Numbered from the stretch's first letter, positions 54,904-63,635 are shown. The stretch is DNA of 64,000 bases from Marinactinospora thermotolerans DSM 45154 (GCF_900167435.1 NZ_FUWS01000008.1:62001-126000); one strand, 5' to 3'. Made by a program: numbers and translations. The notes: a model not told the origin generated them from the sequence alone.

Positions 54904-55758
54904 ATGCGAGCCCTCGAAGTACTGGACACCGGGATCCTCACCACCGTGCAGGACACCGGGCGGTTCGGCCACGCCTCGCTGGGCGTCGGAGCCTCGGGCG
55001 CCGCCGACCGTGACGCCTACGCCCTGGCCAACCGCCTCCTCGCCAACGACGACGGCGCCGCGGCGCTGGAGGTGACGTTCGGCGGGCTGCGCGCCCGCGC
55101 CCACGGCGATCTGACCGTCGCGGTCACCGGAGCCCCCTGCCCGGTCACGGTGGACGGACGCGGAGCCGCGCCCGACAGCGTGCTGTACCTGCCCGACGGG
55201 GCCGAGCTGCGGCTCGGACCACCCCGGACCGGGCTGCGCAGCTACGTCGCGGTACGCGGCGGCATCGACGTCGAGCCGGTCCTCGGCTCGCGTTCCACCG
55301 ACATCCTCGCCGGCCTCGGCCCGCAGGTCCCCGGCCCCGGCACGCTGCTGCCCATCGGAGCGGCGCCGAGGGCCTTCCCCGTGGTGGACCTGGCCCCCAC
55401 CGCACCCCTGCCGGAGACGGAGGTGAGCCTGCGCGTCGTGCCCGGGCCGCGCGACGACTGGTTCACGCCGGAGGCCGTCACCACACTGCTCAGCAGCCCC
55501 TACGAGGTGACCGGACGCAGCGACCGGATCGGCGCCCGGCTGTCGGGACCGCCGCTGCGCCGCGCCCGCACCGGCGAACTGCCCAGCGAGGGCATTGTCG
55601 CGGGGGCGCTCCAGATCCCTCCGGACGGGGACCCCGTGCTGTTCCTCGCCGACCACCCGGTGACGGGGGGCTACCCCGTCATCGCGGTCGTGGTGTCGGC
55701 AGACCTGCCCCGTGCCGCCCAGGCCCGCCCGGGCACCCGACTGAGGTTCCACACGTGA
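54904..55758 (+). CDS. pxpC: 5-oxoprolinase subunit PxpC (KipA family)
   Basis: The third 5-oxoprolinase subunit, 284 residues. It has LTTVQDTGRFGHASLGVGAS near residues 12-31, the DRDAYALANRLLANDDGAAA block, and the C-terminal DHPVTGGYPVIAVVVSADLP. ATG 54904 gives the usual N-terminus (MRALEVLDTG); an in-frame ATG at 54847 overlapping the pxpB stop is the alternative. With PxpA and PxpB it forms the complete enzyme. Confidence 0.93.
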   Translation: MRALEVLDTGILTTVQDTGRFGHASLGVGASGAADRDAYALANRLLANDDGAAALEVTFGGLRARAHGDLTVAVTGAPCPVTVDGRGAAPDSVLYLPDGAELRLGPPRTGLRSYVAVRGGIDVEPVLGSRSTDILAGLGPQVPGPGTLLPIGAAPRAFPVVDLAPTAPLPETEVSLRVVPGPRDDWFTPEAVTTLLSSPYEVTGRSDRIGARLSGPPLRRARTGELPSEGIVAGALQIPPDGDPVLFLADHPVTGGYPVIAVVVSADLPRAAQARPGTRLRFHT

Positions 55759-55904
55759 ACGCGGCACACGACCCCCGCACCCACGCCCCACCCCGTCCGG
55801 GGGCAGGCCACCCGACCAGCGGAACCGCGTGAACAACATCCTGCACCTGTCAAGTCCCCGCCGGCCAGCCCCCGGACGAATCTGTGGATAACCGAGGAGG
55901 ACCC

Positions 55905-56732
55905 ATGTCCCAGCTCATTCCGCCGACCTCTCCGACCCCGCCCGTCCCGCCCGAGGACCCCGCCCGGCTGTCCCCAGGGGAGGCCCGGGCCCTCTTCCGC
56001 GCCGGCCTGCGCGTGCCCACCTCGGGGTACGCCGCCGGATACGCCCAGGCCAACCTGATCGCGCTGCCCCGCGACCTCGCCTTCGACTTCCTCCTGTTCG
56101 CCCAGCGCAACCCCAAGTCGTGCCCCGTCCTGGACGTCACCGAACCGGGCGAGACCGCCGCGTCGATCTTCGCCGGTGACATACGCACCGACCTGCCCGC
56201 CTACCGGATCTACGTCAACGGCGAACAGGTCGAGGAGACCACCGACGCCACCGCGGCCTGGCGCGACGACCTCGTCGCCTTCCTCATCGGGTGCAGCTTC
56301 ACCTTCGAGACGCCGATGCTGGAGGCCGGCATCCCCGTCCGCCACATCGAAACCGGCACCAACGTCGCGATGTACCGCACCAACCGCCAGTGCCGGCCCG
56401 CGGGACGACTGTCGGGACCGCTCGTCGTGTCGATGCGCCCCATCCCCGCCGCCCAGGTCGCCGACGCGGTCCGCGTCACCTCCCGCTACCCCGCCGTCCA
56501 CGGCGCGCCGGTCCACATCGGCGACCCCGCCGCGCTCGGCATCGCCGACCTGGGCCGCCCCGACTTCGGTGACCCCGTCGAGATCCACCCCGGGGAGATC
56601 CCGGTCTTCTGGGCCTGCGGGGTCACCCCCCAGGCCGCCGTCATGGCCTCCGCGCCGGAGTTCGCCATCGGCCACGCACCCGGCCACATGGCCATCACCG
56701 ACGTCCGCGACACCACCTACCAGGTCCCCTGA
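55905..56732 (+). CDS. DUF1445 putative hydro-lyase, YcsI-like
   Basis: A 275-residue cytoplasmic protein of the DUF1445 (D-glutamate cyclase-like) family. [19 protein letters not shown] near residue 45, [16 protein letters not shown] near 134, [16 protein letters not shown] near 154 and [15 protein letters not shown] near 240 are family segments. ATG 55905 has GAGGAGG upstream. B. subtilis YcsI is encoded in the same ycs/kip region, so a role in 5-oxoproline or D-glutamate turnover is likely by context; the reaction is not proven by the sequence. Confidence 0.88.
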   Translation: MSQLIPPTSPTPPVPPEDPARLSPGEARALFRAGLRVPTSGYAAGYAQANLIALPRDLAFDFLLFAQRNPKSCPVLDVTEPGETAASIFAGDIRTDLPAYRIYVNGEQVEETTDATAAWRDDLVAFLIGCSFTFETPMLEAGIPVRHIETGTNVAMYRTNRQCRPAGRLSGPLVVSMRPIPAAQVADAVRVTSRYPAVHGAPVHIGDPAALGIADLGRPDFGDPVEIHPGEIPVFWACGVTPQAAVMASAPEFAIGHAPGHMAITDVRDTTYQVP

Positions 56733-56783
56733 GGCACGCGGCCGGGGCGCCCGGGTCTCCCCGGCGGCCCGGCCCCACCACGC

Positions 56784-58544
56784 TCAACCGGTGAGCCGGT
56801 AGCGGACCAGCTCGCGCATCCCCGGCCGCCCCGTCCTCCCCGGCGAGAGCTCCTCCACCGCGCGGGTCGACACCGGGGAGTGCTCCCAGACCGCTTCGGA
56901 GCCGCGGCCGTCCAGCACCAGCGTCGCCAGGGCGTTGTCGTACCAGGGACCGGCCTCCAGCCGCCAGGCCAGGGCGGGGGCGCGCACCCCCGCCATCCGC
57001 GCCAGCAACCGGCACAGCAGGCCGGTCAGCGCGCGCACCGACACCCACATCATCCGGCGCATCATCGGCTGCAACCAGTTGCACGTCGGCGAGCACACCA
57101 ACTGCGCGATCCGGGTGCCCGACGACGCGCCCTTACGCGGACGCGCCCCCGCGAGATAGGAGAAGTGGACGTCACCGCCGAGGAACAGCACGCTCGCCGG
57201 CGGCTCCCCCCGCCGCCCCGACGCGACGCTCAGCACCGACTCCTCCACCGCCCGGAACGAACGCTGGAAGGCCGGCCAGTGCTCCAGGTCCAGTTCCTGA
57301 CGTAACCGCTCCGCGGGCCCGCGCAGACGCCGCCCCCACGCGCCCGCGCACACCGCCTCGTTCCACGCCTCCAGGTAGTGCACCCCCTCCGGCATCAGGA
57401 ACGGCAGCGTGCTCGCCACCACCAGGTGGTCGACGTCACCGGTGAGCTGCGAGTCCAGCCAGACGGTTCCTTCGGGACCCAGGATGGAACGCCGGGAGTC
57501 GTCCTCGACCGAGCGCCCGCAACGGGTGTCCACCATGAGGACCCGGGTGCGCCCGATGTCGTGGCGGTAGCTCCAACGGTAGCTGTGCGGCTCCACGTGC
57601 GCGCGCCAGGCGAACCCGTCCAACGCCTCCGCCGCGTCCCCGCGGGACGCGCGCACCGCCGCGAACACCGGGTCGGCCGCGCGTTCCTCCGGGGAGAGGT
57701 TGCCCAGGTGCTGGTAGACCCAGTAGGCGCCCAGCCCGGAGGTGATCCTCGGTCGCCACCACGGGTTCTCCGCGATCTCGCGGCGCCACGTCCCCGAGGT
57801 GTTCCAGTCGTCACGGATGTCGTGGTCGTCGAACATCATCAGGGTCGGCACCGTCGACAGCAGCCAGCGGACGTCGGGGTCCGACCAGGCCTGCCGGTAC
57901 AGTTCGGCGTACTCGTCGTAGAAGACGACCTCATCGCGCGGGGGTTGGGACTGCGCCGCGTCGGCCTCCCGCGGGCCGCCCTCGCGCCGCCGCCGCAGGA
58001 ACTCCACCATGGGCTGCTGGAGCTCGTCGGCGTAGACCTGGTCGCCGATCATCAGCAGGACGGTCGGTTCGGCCGGTCCGGCCTCGTCCCCCAGGTCGTC
58101 GGTGCGTTCCGCCTCGTGGCCCTCCATCGCCGCCCGCCGCCGATCGGCCAGCCGCAGCCCGTAGGCGCGGACCACGTCGACACCGTAGCGCAGCACCGCC
58201 GACGTCGAATGGTCGGTCGGGGTCCGGCACGACCCGAACAGGATGCGCACCGGAGTGTCCGGGGCGGGGGTGCACACCAGGCTCGGAGGGTGCGGTGAAT
58301 CAGGCTCGGGCCAGACCCGGCCACCGTCCAACCGGACCTCGTAGGGGGTCGAGGAGCCCGGCGTGAGACCGGTCAGCTCGCAGATCGCGTAGTGGTGGCC
58401 GTGCACCGTGAAGGTGTCGGCCGTGGCCGACGTGTCGCCGGCGAGCACCGTCACGCGGCACGGGGCGTCGGTCTCCACCCAGATCGCCGCGGAGGTCGCG
58501 CTTACGTGGCGCAGCATGGGGCCGAGCCGCAGTCCAGCAGTCAC
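56784..58544 (-). CDS. PhoD-like alkaline phosphatase
   Basis: A 586-residue metallophosphoesterase. The N-terminal 95 residues are a beta domain (PMLRHVSATSAAIWVETDA), then the PhoD motifs follow: RILFGSCRTPTDHS near 98, LLMIGDQVYADELQQP near 178, MMFDDHDIRDDWNTS near 236 and LFLGGDVHFSYLAG near 455. No signal peptide is visible, so it may be cytoplasmic, unlike secreted PhoD. GTG 58544 is the start, preceded by GGGAGAG; a long frame upstream is not part of the gene. It converges with the DUF1445 gene. Confidence 0.9.
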   Translation of the reverse strand: MTAGLRLGPMLRHVSATSAAIWVETDAPCRVTVLAGDTSATADTFTVHGHHYAICELTGLTPGSSTPYEVRLDGGRVWPEPDSPHPPSLVCTPAPDTPVRILFGSCRTPTDHSTSAVLRYGVDVVRAYGLRLADRRRAAMEGHEAERTDDLGDEAGPAEPTVLLMIGDQVYADELQQPMVEFLRRRREGGPREADAAQSQPPRDEVVFYDEYAELYRQAWSDPDVRWLLSTVPTLMMFDDHDIRDDWNTSGTWRREIAENPWWRPRITSGLGAYWVYQHLGNLSPEERAADPVFAAVRASRGDAAEALDGFAWRAHVEPHSYRWSYRHDIGRTRVLMVDTRCGRSVEDDSRRSILGPEGTVWLDSQLTGDVDHLVVASTLPFLMPEGVHYLEAWNEAVCAGAWGRRLRGPAERLRQELDLEHWPAFQRSFRAVEESVLSVASGRRGEPPASVLFLGGDVHFSYLAGARPRKGASSGTRIAQLVCSPTCNWLQPMMRRMMWVSVRALTGLLCRLLARMAGVRAPALAWRLEAGPWYDNALATLVLDGRGSEAVWEHSPVSTRAVEELSPGRTGRPGMRELVRYRLTG

Positions 58545-58733
58545 AGGTCTCTCCCGCAGAGGGTCGGTGTGCGCGGGCCGGAGGGTGACGCCCGCACCCG
58601 TTGACGAGTATGTCGCCAATGCCCGCGCTGAGCGAAAACGCCGCGACCTCTCCCACCTCCCCTCCCCGAGAAGCGGCATGTCCCACCCCTCCGCGAGGTT
58701 GGAGAAGGCCCCGGCGTGGGTAACCGTCCGCCC

Positions 58734-59162
58734 ATGCGGACAAAACTTATCGATCTGCGCACCGGCGGTGAGGAGAGCGTCACCGACATCACCCGCCAGT
58801 GCGCGGATTTCGTCGCCGAGGCCGGAGGGGACGGGCTGCTCAACGTCTTCGTCCCGCACGCGACCGCGGGCGTGGCGATCATGGAGCTCGGCTCCGGATC
58901 CGACGACGACCTGCTCGCCGCGCTGCGCGACCTCCTCCCCGCCGACGACCGGTGGCGCCACCGCCACGGCTCCCCCGGACACGGACGGTCCCACGTCATG
59001 CCGGCGATGATCGCTCCCTACGCGACGATTCCCGTGGTTTCGGGGGAACTCGCGCTTGGAACGTGGCAATCTGTGGCCATCGTGGACGTCAACGTGGACA
59101 ATCCGCGCCGTCAGGTGCGGCTGTCGTTCTTGACGAGCCCTGCTGACGGGGCAGGATGGTAG
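58734..59162 (+). CDS. YjbQ-family protein (UPF0047)
   Basis: A 142-residue protein of the YjbQ/UPF0047 family. FVPHATAGVAIMELGSGSD near residues 41-59 and GSPGHGRSHVMPAMIAP near 85-101 contain the conserved histidines, and the end VDVNVDNPRRQVRLSFL is typical. Some members show weak thiamine phosphate synthase activity, but the physiological role is unknown. ATG 58734 is the likely start; GTG 58716 is possible. It is divergent from the PhoD-like gene. Confidence 0.9.
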   Translation: MRTKLIDLRTGGEESVTDITRQCADFVAEAGGDGLLNVFVPHATAGVAIMELGSGSDDDLLAALRDLLPADDRWRHRHGSPGHGRSHVMPAMIAPYATIPVVSGELALGTWQSVAIVDVNVDNPRRQVRLSFLTSPADGAGW

Positions 59163-59314
59163 AAGCAGGAGCACAAGGAGGCGACCGCGTTGACGGATAC
59201 CGCCTCCAGCGTGTGAACTTAGCCAGCAACGGCGGGATCGACCCGGTGAAACGGGGCTTGTCGCGGCCGGGCCCGCAAGAACGCGGGCGACATTGAATGT
59301 GGAGGAGGACTTTC

Positions 59315-59743
59315 GTGAGCGCGACCGCGGGTCAGGCACAGAGCGAACGTGGCCTGGCCGATCGACTCGGGTTCAAACCGGGTCAGGTGGTGCAGGAAAT
59401 CGGGTTCGACGACGACGTGGACGAGCAGCTGCGCGCGTCGATCGCCGAGCGGACCGGCAACGAGCTGGTCGACGAGGACTACGGTGACGTCATCGACGCC
59501 GTGCTGCTGTGGTGGCGCGACGACGAGGAGGACGACCTCGCCGACGTGTTGATGGACATGATCTCCACGATCGAGGACGGCGGCATCATCCTGGTGCTGA
59601 CACCCAAGGCCGGACGCGAGGGACACGTCTCACCGAGCGACGTCGCCGAAGCCGCCTCGACCGCGGGGCTGTCGCAGACCAGCGCCATCAGCACCGGCCA
59701 GAACTGGTCGGGCACCCGCCTCGTTGCGAAGACACGTCACTGA
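59315..59743 (+). CDS. DUF3052 protein
   Basis: A 142-residue acidic actinobacterial protein of unknown function. ADRLGFKPGQVVQEIGFDDD near residues 15-34, the WWRDDEEDDLADVLMDM run near 67-83 and SDVAEAASTAGLSQTSA near 112-128 fit the DUF3052 family. GTG 59315 is chosen because GGAGGAGG stands at 59301-59308. In many actinomycetes it is adjacent to a peroxiredoxin gene, as it is here; the functional link is not known. Confidence 0.9.
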   Translation: MSATAGQAQSERGLADRLGFKPGQVVQEIGFDDDVDEQLRASIAERTGNELVDEDYGDVIDAVLLWWRDDEEDDLADVLMDMISTIEDGGIILVLTPKAGREGHVSPSDVAEAASTAGLSQTSAISTGQNWSGTRLVAKTRH

Positions 59744-59878
59744 TTCGATCCTGCGTGCCCGGACGGTGCCGCCGCAGACACCTGCCCTAAGGTGATCTCG
59801 GACAGCGTGCCGCCCACCGCTCCGGTCGGGCGGCACGACGACCACCAGGCGCCGAGCACGCGGAGGACGAGGAAACGG

Positions 59879-60340
59879 ATGTCGATCGAGGTCGGCCACA
59901 GGGCCCCGGATTTCGAACTCGCCGACCAGCACGGCCAGCCGGTCCGGCTCGCGGACTTCCAGGGGCGTAAGAACGTCCTCCTGGTGTTCTACCCTCTGGC
60001 CTTCTCCGGCGTGTGCGGTGGCGAACTCCGCGGGATCCGGGACAACATCGACGCGTTCCAAAACGACGAGGTCCAGCTGTTGACCGTCTCGGTCGACTCG
60101 ATGTTCTCCCATCGGGTCTGGGCCGAGCAGGAGGACCTCGACTATCCACTGCTGTCGGACTTCTGGCCGCACGGCGCCGTCGCCACGGCGTACGGTGTCT
60201 TCGACGAGGACAAGGGCGTCGCCGTGCGTGCCACGTTCCTGATCGACAAAGAGGGCGTCGTCCGCTGGAAGGTCGTCAACCCGATCTCCGAGGCGCGCGA
60301 CCCCGAACAGTACCGCAAGGCGCTCGCCGAGCTGAGCTGA
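59879..60340 (+). CDS. AhpE-type peroxiredoxin
   Basis: A thiol peroxidase of 153 residues that reduces peroxides with a cysteine. VGHRAPDFELADQHGQPV opens the thioredoxin fold, and the peroxidatic cysteine is Cys46 in PLAFSGVCGGELRGI, in the family pattern P-x-x-F-S-x-x-C. No second cysteine in a resolving position is apparent, as in the 1-Cys AhpE type. ATG 59879 is the start. It follows DUF3052 by 135 bases and precedes a zinc-ribbon gene by 15. Confidence 0.93.
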   Translation: MSIEVGHRAPDFELADQHGQPVRLADFQGRKNVLLVFYPLAFSGVCGGELRGIRDNIDAFQNDEVQLLTVSVDSMFSHRVWAEQEDLDYPLLSDFWPHGAVATAYGVFDEDKGVAVRATFLIDKEGVVRWKVVNPISEARDPEQYRKALAELS

Positions 60341-60355
60341 TCCCGAAGGAGACCC

Positions 60356-60700
60356 ATGCCCTGCTTCCTGTGCGGGGCGAGGCAGAGCGACCCGACCCGT
60401 GGCGTGTCCCCGTGGAAGCGCGGCGTGCGCCACGAACGTCAGGTCCTCGTCTGCCCGGACTGTCAACTCGTCCACGACTGGAAGGCCGACCTCGACCGGT
60501 GCGGACGGTGCCGTTCCACCTTCCTGTCGTCGCGCCTCGGCGAGATCGAGTGCCACAGCTGTGGCGAGGTCCGCCCCCAGACCAGGCCGGCCCTCGGCCC
60601 CGCGCGCCCCGACGCGGCCCTGACCAACGAGGTCGAGCAGGCCCTCTCCAGGGCGCTGAGCGGGCTGTCGCGCCTGTCGGCTCCACGTGCGCGCGGATAG
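60356..60700 (+). CDS. zinc-ribbon protein with four CxxC pairs
   Basis: A 114-residue protein with four cysteine pairs: CFLC near residue 3, CPDC near 33, CGRC near 49 and CHSC near 65. These would bind two zinc ions, and the last 45 residues are free of cysteine. Such short double-ribbon proteins often bind nucleic acid or protein partners. ATG 60356 lies 15 bases after the peroxiredoxin stop, with GAAGGAGA just upstream. I do not recognise the family. Confidence 0.75.
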   Translation: MPCFLCGARQSDPTRGVSPWKRGVRHERQVLVCPDCQLVHDWKADLDRCGRCRSTFLSSRLGEIECHSCGEVRPQTRPALGPARPDAALTNEVEQALSRALSGLSRLSAPRARG

Positions 60701-60764
60701 CCCGGAACCGGTACTATCTTCACAGCCGTCCGTCTCCGAACACGGACGACGGCCCGTTCACCCA

Positions 60765-60838
60765 GGGCGTGTAGCTCAGTTGGTTAGAGCCCCCGCCTTA
60801 CAAGCGGGTGGTCGGAGGTTCGAGTCCTCTCGCGCCCA
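60765..60838 (+). tRNA. tRNA-Val (UAC)
   Basis: A complete cloverleaf of 74 bases: acceptor GGGCGTG pairs with CGCGCCC, D-stem GCTC/GAGC, anticodon stem CCCGC/GCGGG with loop CTTACAA (anticodon TAC in DNA), T-arm GGAGG-TTCGAGT-CCTCT, discriminator A. The 3' CCA is not encoded. An integrase-derived gene begins at its 3' side, so this tRNA was probably the attachment site of an integrative element. Confidence 0.97.
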
Positions 60839-60856
60839 CGCCTGATGAACAGACGA

Positions 60857-60888
60857 AACGCCCGGGAGCCGGTAGGCCCCCGGGCGTT
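60857..60888 (+). terminator. hairpin after tRNA-Val
   Basis: AACGCCCGGG (60857-60866) and CCCGGGCGTT (60879-60888) form a 10-bp stem, extended by an inner GCC/GGC pairing around a GGTA loop with one mismatch. It lies 18 bases past the tRNA and may also serve the integrase gene reading towards it. Confidence 0.65.
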
Positions 60889-60900
60889 ATCAGTGCCCGC

Positions 60901-60918
60901 TGACAGCTACGTGACAGC
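60901..60918. repeat. TGACAGC direct repeat near the att region
   Basis: TGACAGC occurs at 60901-60907 and again at 60912-60918, between the tRNA terminator and the integrase stop. In integrative elements, arm-type recombinase sites are placed like this, but two short repeats are weak evidence. Confidence 0.3.
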
Positions 60919-60925
60919 AACCCCG

Positions 60926-61681
60926 TCAGCCGAGCGCGTCGCCGAGCCTGCGCAGCGCCCGCCGCCTGTCGTCGAGGGAGGCGTGCGCGTAGATCGTCAT
61001 GGTCACCCCGATGTCGCTGTGCCCGACGATCTCACGCACCACCTGGGGCGGCGTCTCCAGGTTGAGCAGCAGCGTCACGCAGGTGTGCCGCAGGTCGTGG
61101 AAGCGCACCCCGTCGAGGCCCGCCGCCGAGCGCAACGGATGCCAACTGCGCCGCAGGTTGCCCGGTTCCAGGGGGGTACCCCGCCGTGAGGGGAACACCA
61201 GGTCGTGATCCCGCCAGGCCGGCCCCGCCGCAGAGCGTTCGGCGAGCTGGCGTTTCCGGTGCTCCCACAGCGCCGCCACACACAGGCTGGGCAGGGGAAC
61301 CGTGCGCGCCGAGTCCTCGGTCTTGGGCGGTACCAGGAGCAGCCGCCCGCCGACTCGTTGCAGCGTGTCGACGACCTCCAGACGTCCTGTCTCCAGGTTG
61401 ACATCCCGCCAGCGCAGCCCGAGCAGCTCTCCCCGCCGCAGCCCCAGGCAGAGCGCCAGGACGTAGCGCAGGCCGAGAACCTCCATGGAACTGCTGTTCA
61501 TCGCCGCCAGTTGGGCGCGCAGCATCACCGCGTCCCCCGCCGTCACCGGCGTCCCGTGGTAGACCGCGGCCCATCCGCCCTTGGGGAGTGGACACACGGT
61601 CGCGCCGGGGAACTCCCGCTGCAACTCGTGGGCGATCAGCCCGCGTAACCGCGCTATCGCCGTCTCCAGTCCGGCGTCCAT
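60926..61681 (-). CDS. tyrosine recombinase catalytic domain fused to an unrelated N-terminus
   Basis: A 251-residue protein. Residues from about 70 on are a phage-type integrase catalytic domain with the catalytic set visible: Arg in LGLRRGELLGLRW near 80, Lys in PPKTEDSARTVP near 118, His-x-x-Arg in FHDLRHTCVTL near 190, His in IVGHSDIGVTM near 215 and the nucleophilic Tyr in TIYAHASLD near 225. The first 66 residues (MDAGLETAIARLRGLIAHEL onward) do not resemble the core-binding domain of such enzymes and look like a small independent ORF of mobile loci. Typical relatives are near 380 residues. ATG 61681 is the start; a GTG three bases upstream is possible. Confidence 0.75.
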   Translation of the reverse strand: MDAGLETAIARLRGLIAHELQREFPGATVCPLPKGGWAAVYHGTPVTAGDAVMLRAQLAAMNSSSMEVLGLRYVLALCLGLRRGELLGLRWRDVNLETGRLEVVDTLQRVGGRLLLVPPKTEDSARTVPLPSLCVAALWEHRKRQLAERSAAGPAWRDHDLVFPSRRGTPLEPGNLRRSWHPLRSAAGLDGVRFHDLRHTCVTLLLNLETPPQVVREIVGHSDIGVTMTIYAHASLDDRRRALRRLGDALG

Positions 61682-61683
61682 CA

Positions 61684-61947
61684 CTAGACGACCAATCGCG
61701 CCTGGAAGTAGCGCACCAGTTGACGCGCCGCCTTGTGGGGATCCGCGCACAGCGCTCGCCGGTAGAAGCCGTCCCGCATCACGTAGGCCCCGCGTTCGGT
61801 GGCCGAGACCCACACCGGCCCCGCGTAGTCGGGATGCTCCACCTGCAATTCTCCCAGTATCGGAATGAAACGCGCGTCGACCTCGAGCCAGTCCAGGCGG
61901 ACCCGCAGCGCGTTGAGATGACCCGCCTGCCGCGTCGAGGCCGTCAC
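61684..61947 (-). CDS. small conserved-looking protein of unknown function
   Basis: An 87-residue protein beginning at GTG 61947, which overlaps the upstream CxxC gene's stop as GTGA. It has no cysteines or membrane segments; the middle part (PVWVSATERGAYVMRDGFYR) suggests a small beta-rich fold. The stop is three bases before the fused recombinase start, so the three leftward genes form one transcript. Its function is not recognised. Similar small genes accompany XRE regulators in actinomycete elements, by recollection only. Confidence 0.65.
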   Translation of the reverse strand: MTASTRQAGHLNALRVRLDWLEVDARFIPILGELQVEHPDYAGPVWVSATERGAYVMRDGFYRRALCADPHKAARQLVRYFQARLVV

Positions 61948-62132
61948 GCCGCCGTCTCCTCAACCGGGATGACCGTGATCCGACCCGATCCCGCACAGTC
62001 CCAGCAGTTCTTTCGCTGGGGCTCCACCCGGAGTCCGGCCATATTCGTCCGGTCGAAACCCCTGCTCAGCTGTACCCAGCGCCAACCACGGCCCTCACAG
62101 GTCGCGCACGTCGCGTTCGTGTCACCATCCAT
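61944..62132 (-). CDS. small CxxCxGxG-type zinc-finger protein
   Basis: A 62-residue protein with one DnaJ-like zinc-binding module made of CATCEGRGW and CWDCAGSGR, about 40 residues apart, so one zinc ion could be bound by four cysteines. ATG 62132 gives the compact protein. ATG 62168 in the same frame, with GGAGG nearly touching it, is possible for an mRNA that starts there. It is first in a leftward group divergent from the XRE gene, downstream of a 19-bp palindrome. Confidence 0.6.
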   Translation of the reverse strand: MDGDTNATCATCEGRGWRWVQLSRGFDRTNMAGLRVEPQRKNCWDCAGSGRITVIPVEETAA

Positions 62133-62177
62133 AGGCCCAGGGTTTCGCGGGCGAGATCGAAAACCCATTCCTCCGAG

Positions 62178-62196
62178 TTATCCCACGTAGGGATAA
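62178..62196. promoter_or_regulatory. 19-bp palindrome in the XRE/zinc-finger divergent promoter
   Basis: TTATCCCACGTAGGGATAA: perfect 7-bp arms (TTATCCC and GGGATAA) around five bases. Its right arm overlaps GATAAT at 62192-62197, a good -10 hexamer for the rightward XRE gene, and its left arm gives a similar hexamer on the other strand. It is the obvious operator for autoregulation by the XRE protein. Confidence 0.65.
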
Positions 62197-62228
62197 TGAC
62201 GACTCCTACCACGGTAAAAGGGGTTGCG

Positions 62229-63635
62229 ATGGCTGGACGAGCACCAGAACCGATCGCCATTCCCGCCTGGGCATGGAAACGCGAAGAAATGCGTCGTATT
62301 TTACAGAAACGCGATGTGGCTGGTCTGCTCAGGTTCGCCCAGCAATACGGTGGCGCCAGTCAGACCAGGCTTGCAGCGGCCACCGGAATCGCCCAGGGCC
62401 GCATCAGCGAAGTCCTCAACGGCCGCAAGCGAGTCACCGCCTTCGAGGTGTTCGAGCGCATCGCCGACGGCCTGGGCATGCCCGACCAGGCACGCATGCT
62501 GCTCGGTCTGGCACCCCTGAATCTGGCGATCCTTACCGGGGATAGCGCACCGGCCACCGCTCCCACGGCCCGACTCCCCCTACCTAGCGTGGAGGAGAAG
62601 GAGGACCGAGTGAAACGACGTCAGTTCATCAGCCTCGCCGGAGCGGGCATCGCCGCCAGCGCCGGATCACTGGCCGGCGTGGACCGCATCGCCGCAGCCC
62701 TCACCCGCTACAGCGCCCCGACAACGGCTCCAGCCCCCGACCTCACCGTCGAGGCACTGACCAAGGCGGTGCGCGCGGCCAAGATCGGCTACCAGGCATG
62801 CCACTACGGCGCGGTCGCGCAGCGGCTTCCCGCACTGCTGGACCGGCTCGCCGTCGCCACGGCCGCCTTCACCGGTGACGACCTTCGAACCGTCTACGTC
62901 CTCCAGGCCGAGGCGTACCACGTGGCGTCCAGCGTGCTGCTCAAGTCCGAGGAACGCGGACTGGCATGGCTCGCCGCCGACCGCAGCATGCAGGCCGCCG
63001 AGCGCAGCGAGAACCCCACGACCATCGGCGCCAGCACCCGTATCGTCACCCACGCCCTGATGAAGGACCGCCACTACAGCCCGGCCACCGAGCTCGCCAC
63101 CCGCATGGCCGAACGGGTCGACCACGACACCGCCCAGCCTTCCCCGGACTCCCTCTCGGTCTATGGCGCGTTGCTACTGCGGGGAGCCGTGGCCGCCGCC
63201 AAGAACGAGGACCGCGCCCAGGCCCTCACCCTGCTGGACGAGGCCGAGGAAGCGGGCCGCCGACTCGGCGGAGACCACAACTACCAGTGGACCGCCTTTG
63301 GCCCCACGAACGTTCTCCTCCACCGGGTCAACATCGCCGTCACCCTGGGCGACGCGGGCAGCGCCATCGACTACGCCCGCCGGGTCCGGTTGGACAACAT
63401 CGACGTCACCGAACGCAAAGCGACCCTGTTCATCGACGCCGCCCGCGCCTACGCCCAGTGGAACAAACTGGACCGTGCCTACGAGGCACTGATGACCGCC
63501 GAACAGCTCGCCCCCGAGGAACTGAGGACTCGCCCAGCCGTTCACCAGCTCATCACCGACATCCACGCCCGTTCCACCGGACACCTGCGCACCAACATGA
63601 CCGAACTCGCCGAGCGCGTCAGAATCGCCGCATGA
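62229..63635 (+). CDS. XRE-family regulator with internal RRxF segment and TPR-like tail
   Basis: A 468-residue regulator. The helix-turn-helix is SQTRLAAATGIAQGRISEVL near residues 43-62. A linker leads to VKRRQFISLAGAGIAASAGS near residues 130-149, a twin-arginine-like segment in the middle of the chain. The remaining 310 residues are helical and repeat-like, similar to TPR regulators of actinomycetes (LLRGAVAAAKNEDRAQALTL, for example). ATG 62229 is chosen because AAGGGG lies five bases upstream; ATG 62196 overlaps the operator palindrome. Its stop overlaps the flavoprotein start as ATGA. Confidence 0.85.
   Translation: MAGRAPEPIAIPAWAWKREEMRRILQKRDVAGLLRFAQQYGGASQTRLAAATGIAQGRISEVLNGRKRVTAFEVFERIADGLGMPDQARMLLGLAPLNLAILTGDSAPATAPTARLPLPSVEEKEDRVKRRQFISLAGAGIAASAGSLAGVDRIAAALTRYSAPTTAPAPDLTVEALTKAVRAAKIGYQACHYGAVAQRLPALLDRLAVATAAFTGDDLRTVYVLQAEAYHVASSVLLKSEERGLAWLAADRSMQAAERSENPTTIGASTRIVTHALMKDRHYSPATELATRMAERVDHDTAQPSPDSLSVYGALLLRGAVAAAKNEDRAQALTLLDEAEEAGRRLGGDHNYQWTAFGPTNVLLHRVNIAVTLGDAGSAIDYARRVRLDNIDVTERKATLFIDAARAYAQWNKLDRAYEALMTAEQLAPEELRTRPAVHQLITDIHARSTGHLRTNMTELAERVRIAA

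Noticed and set aside
58545-59339. Upstream extension of the PhoD-like frame through the YjbQ gene
   Set aside because: The added sequence lacks the PhoD domain pattern and runs antisense to YjbQ; GTG 58544 has a ribosome site.
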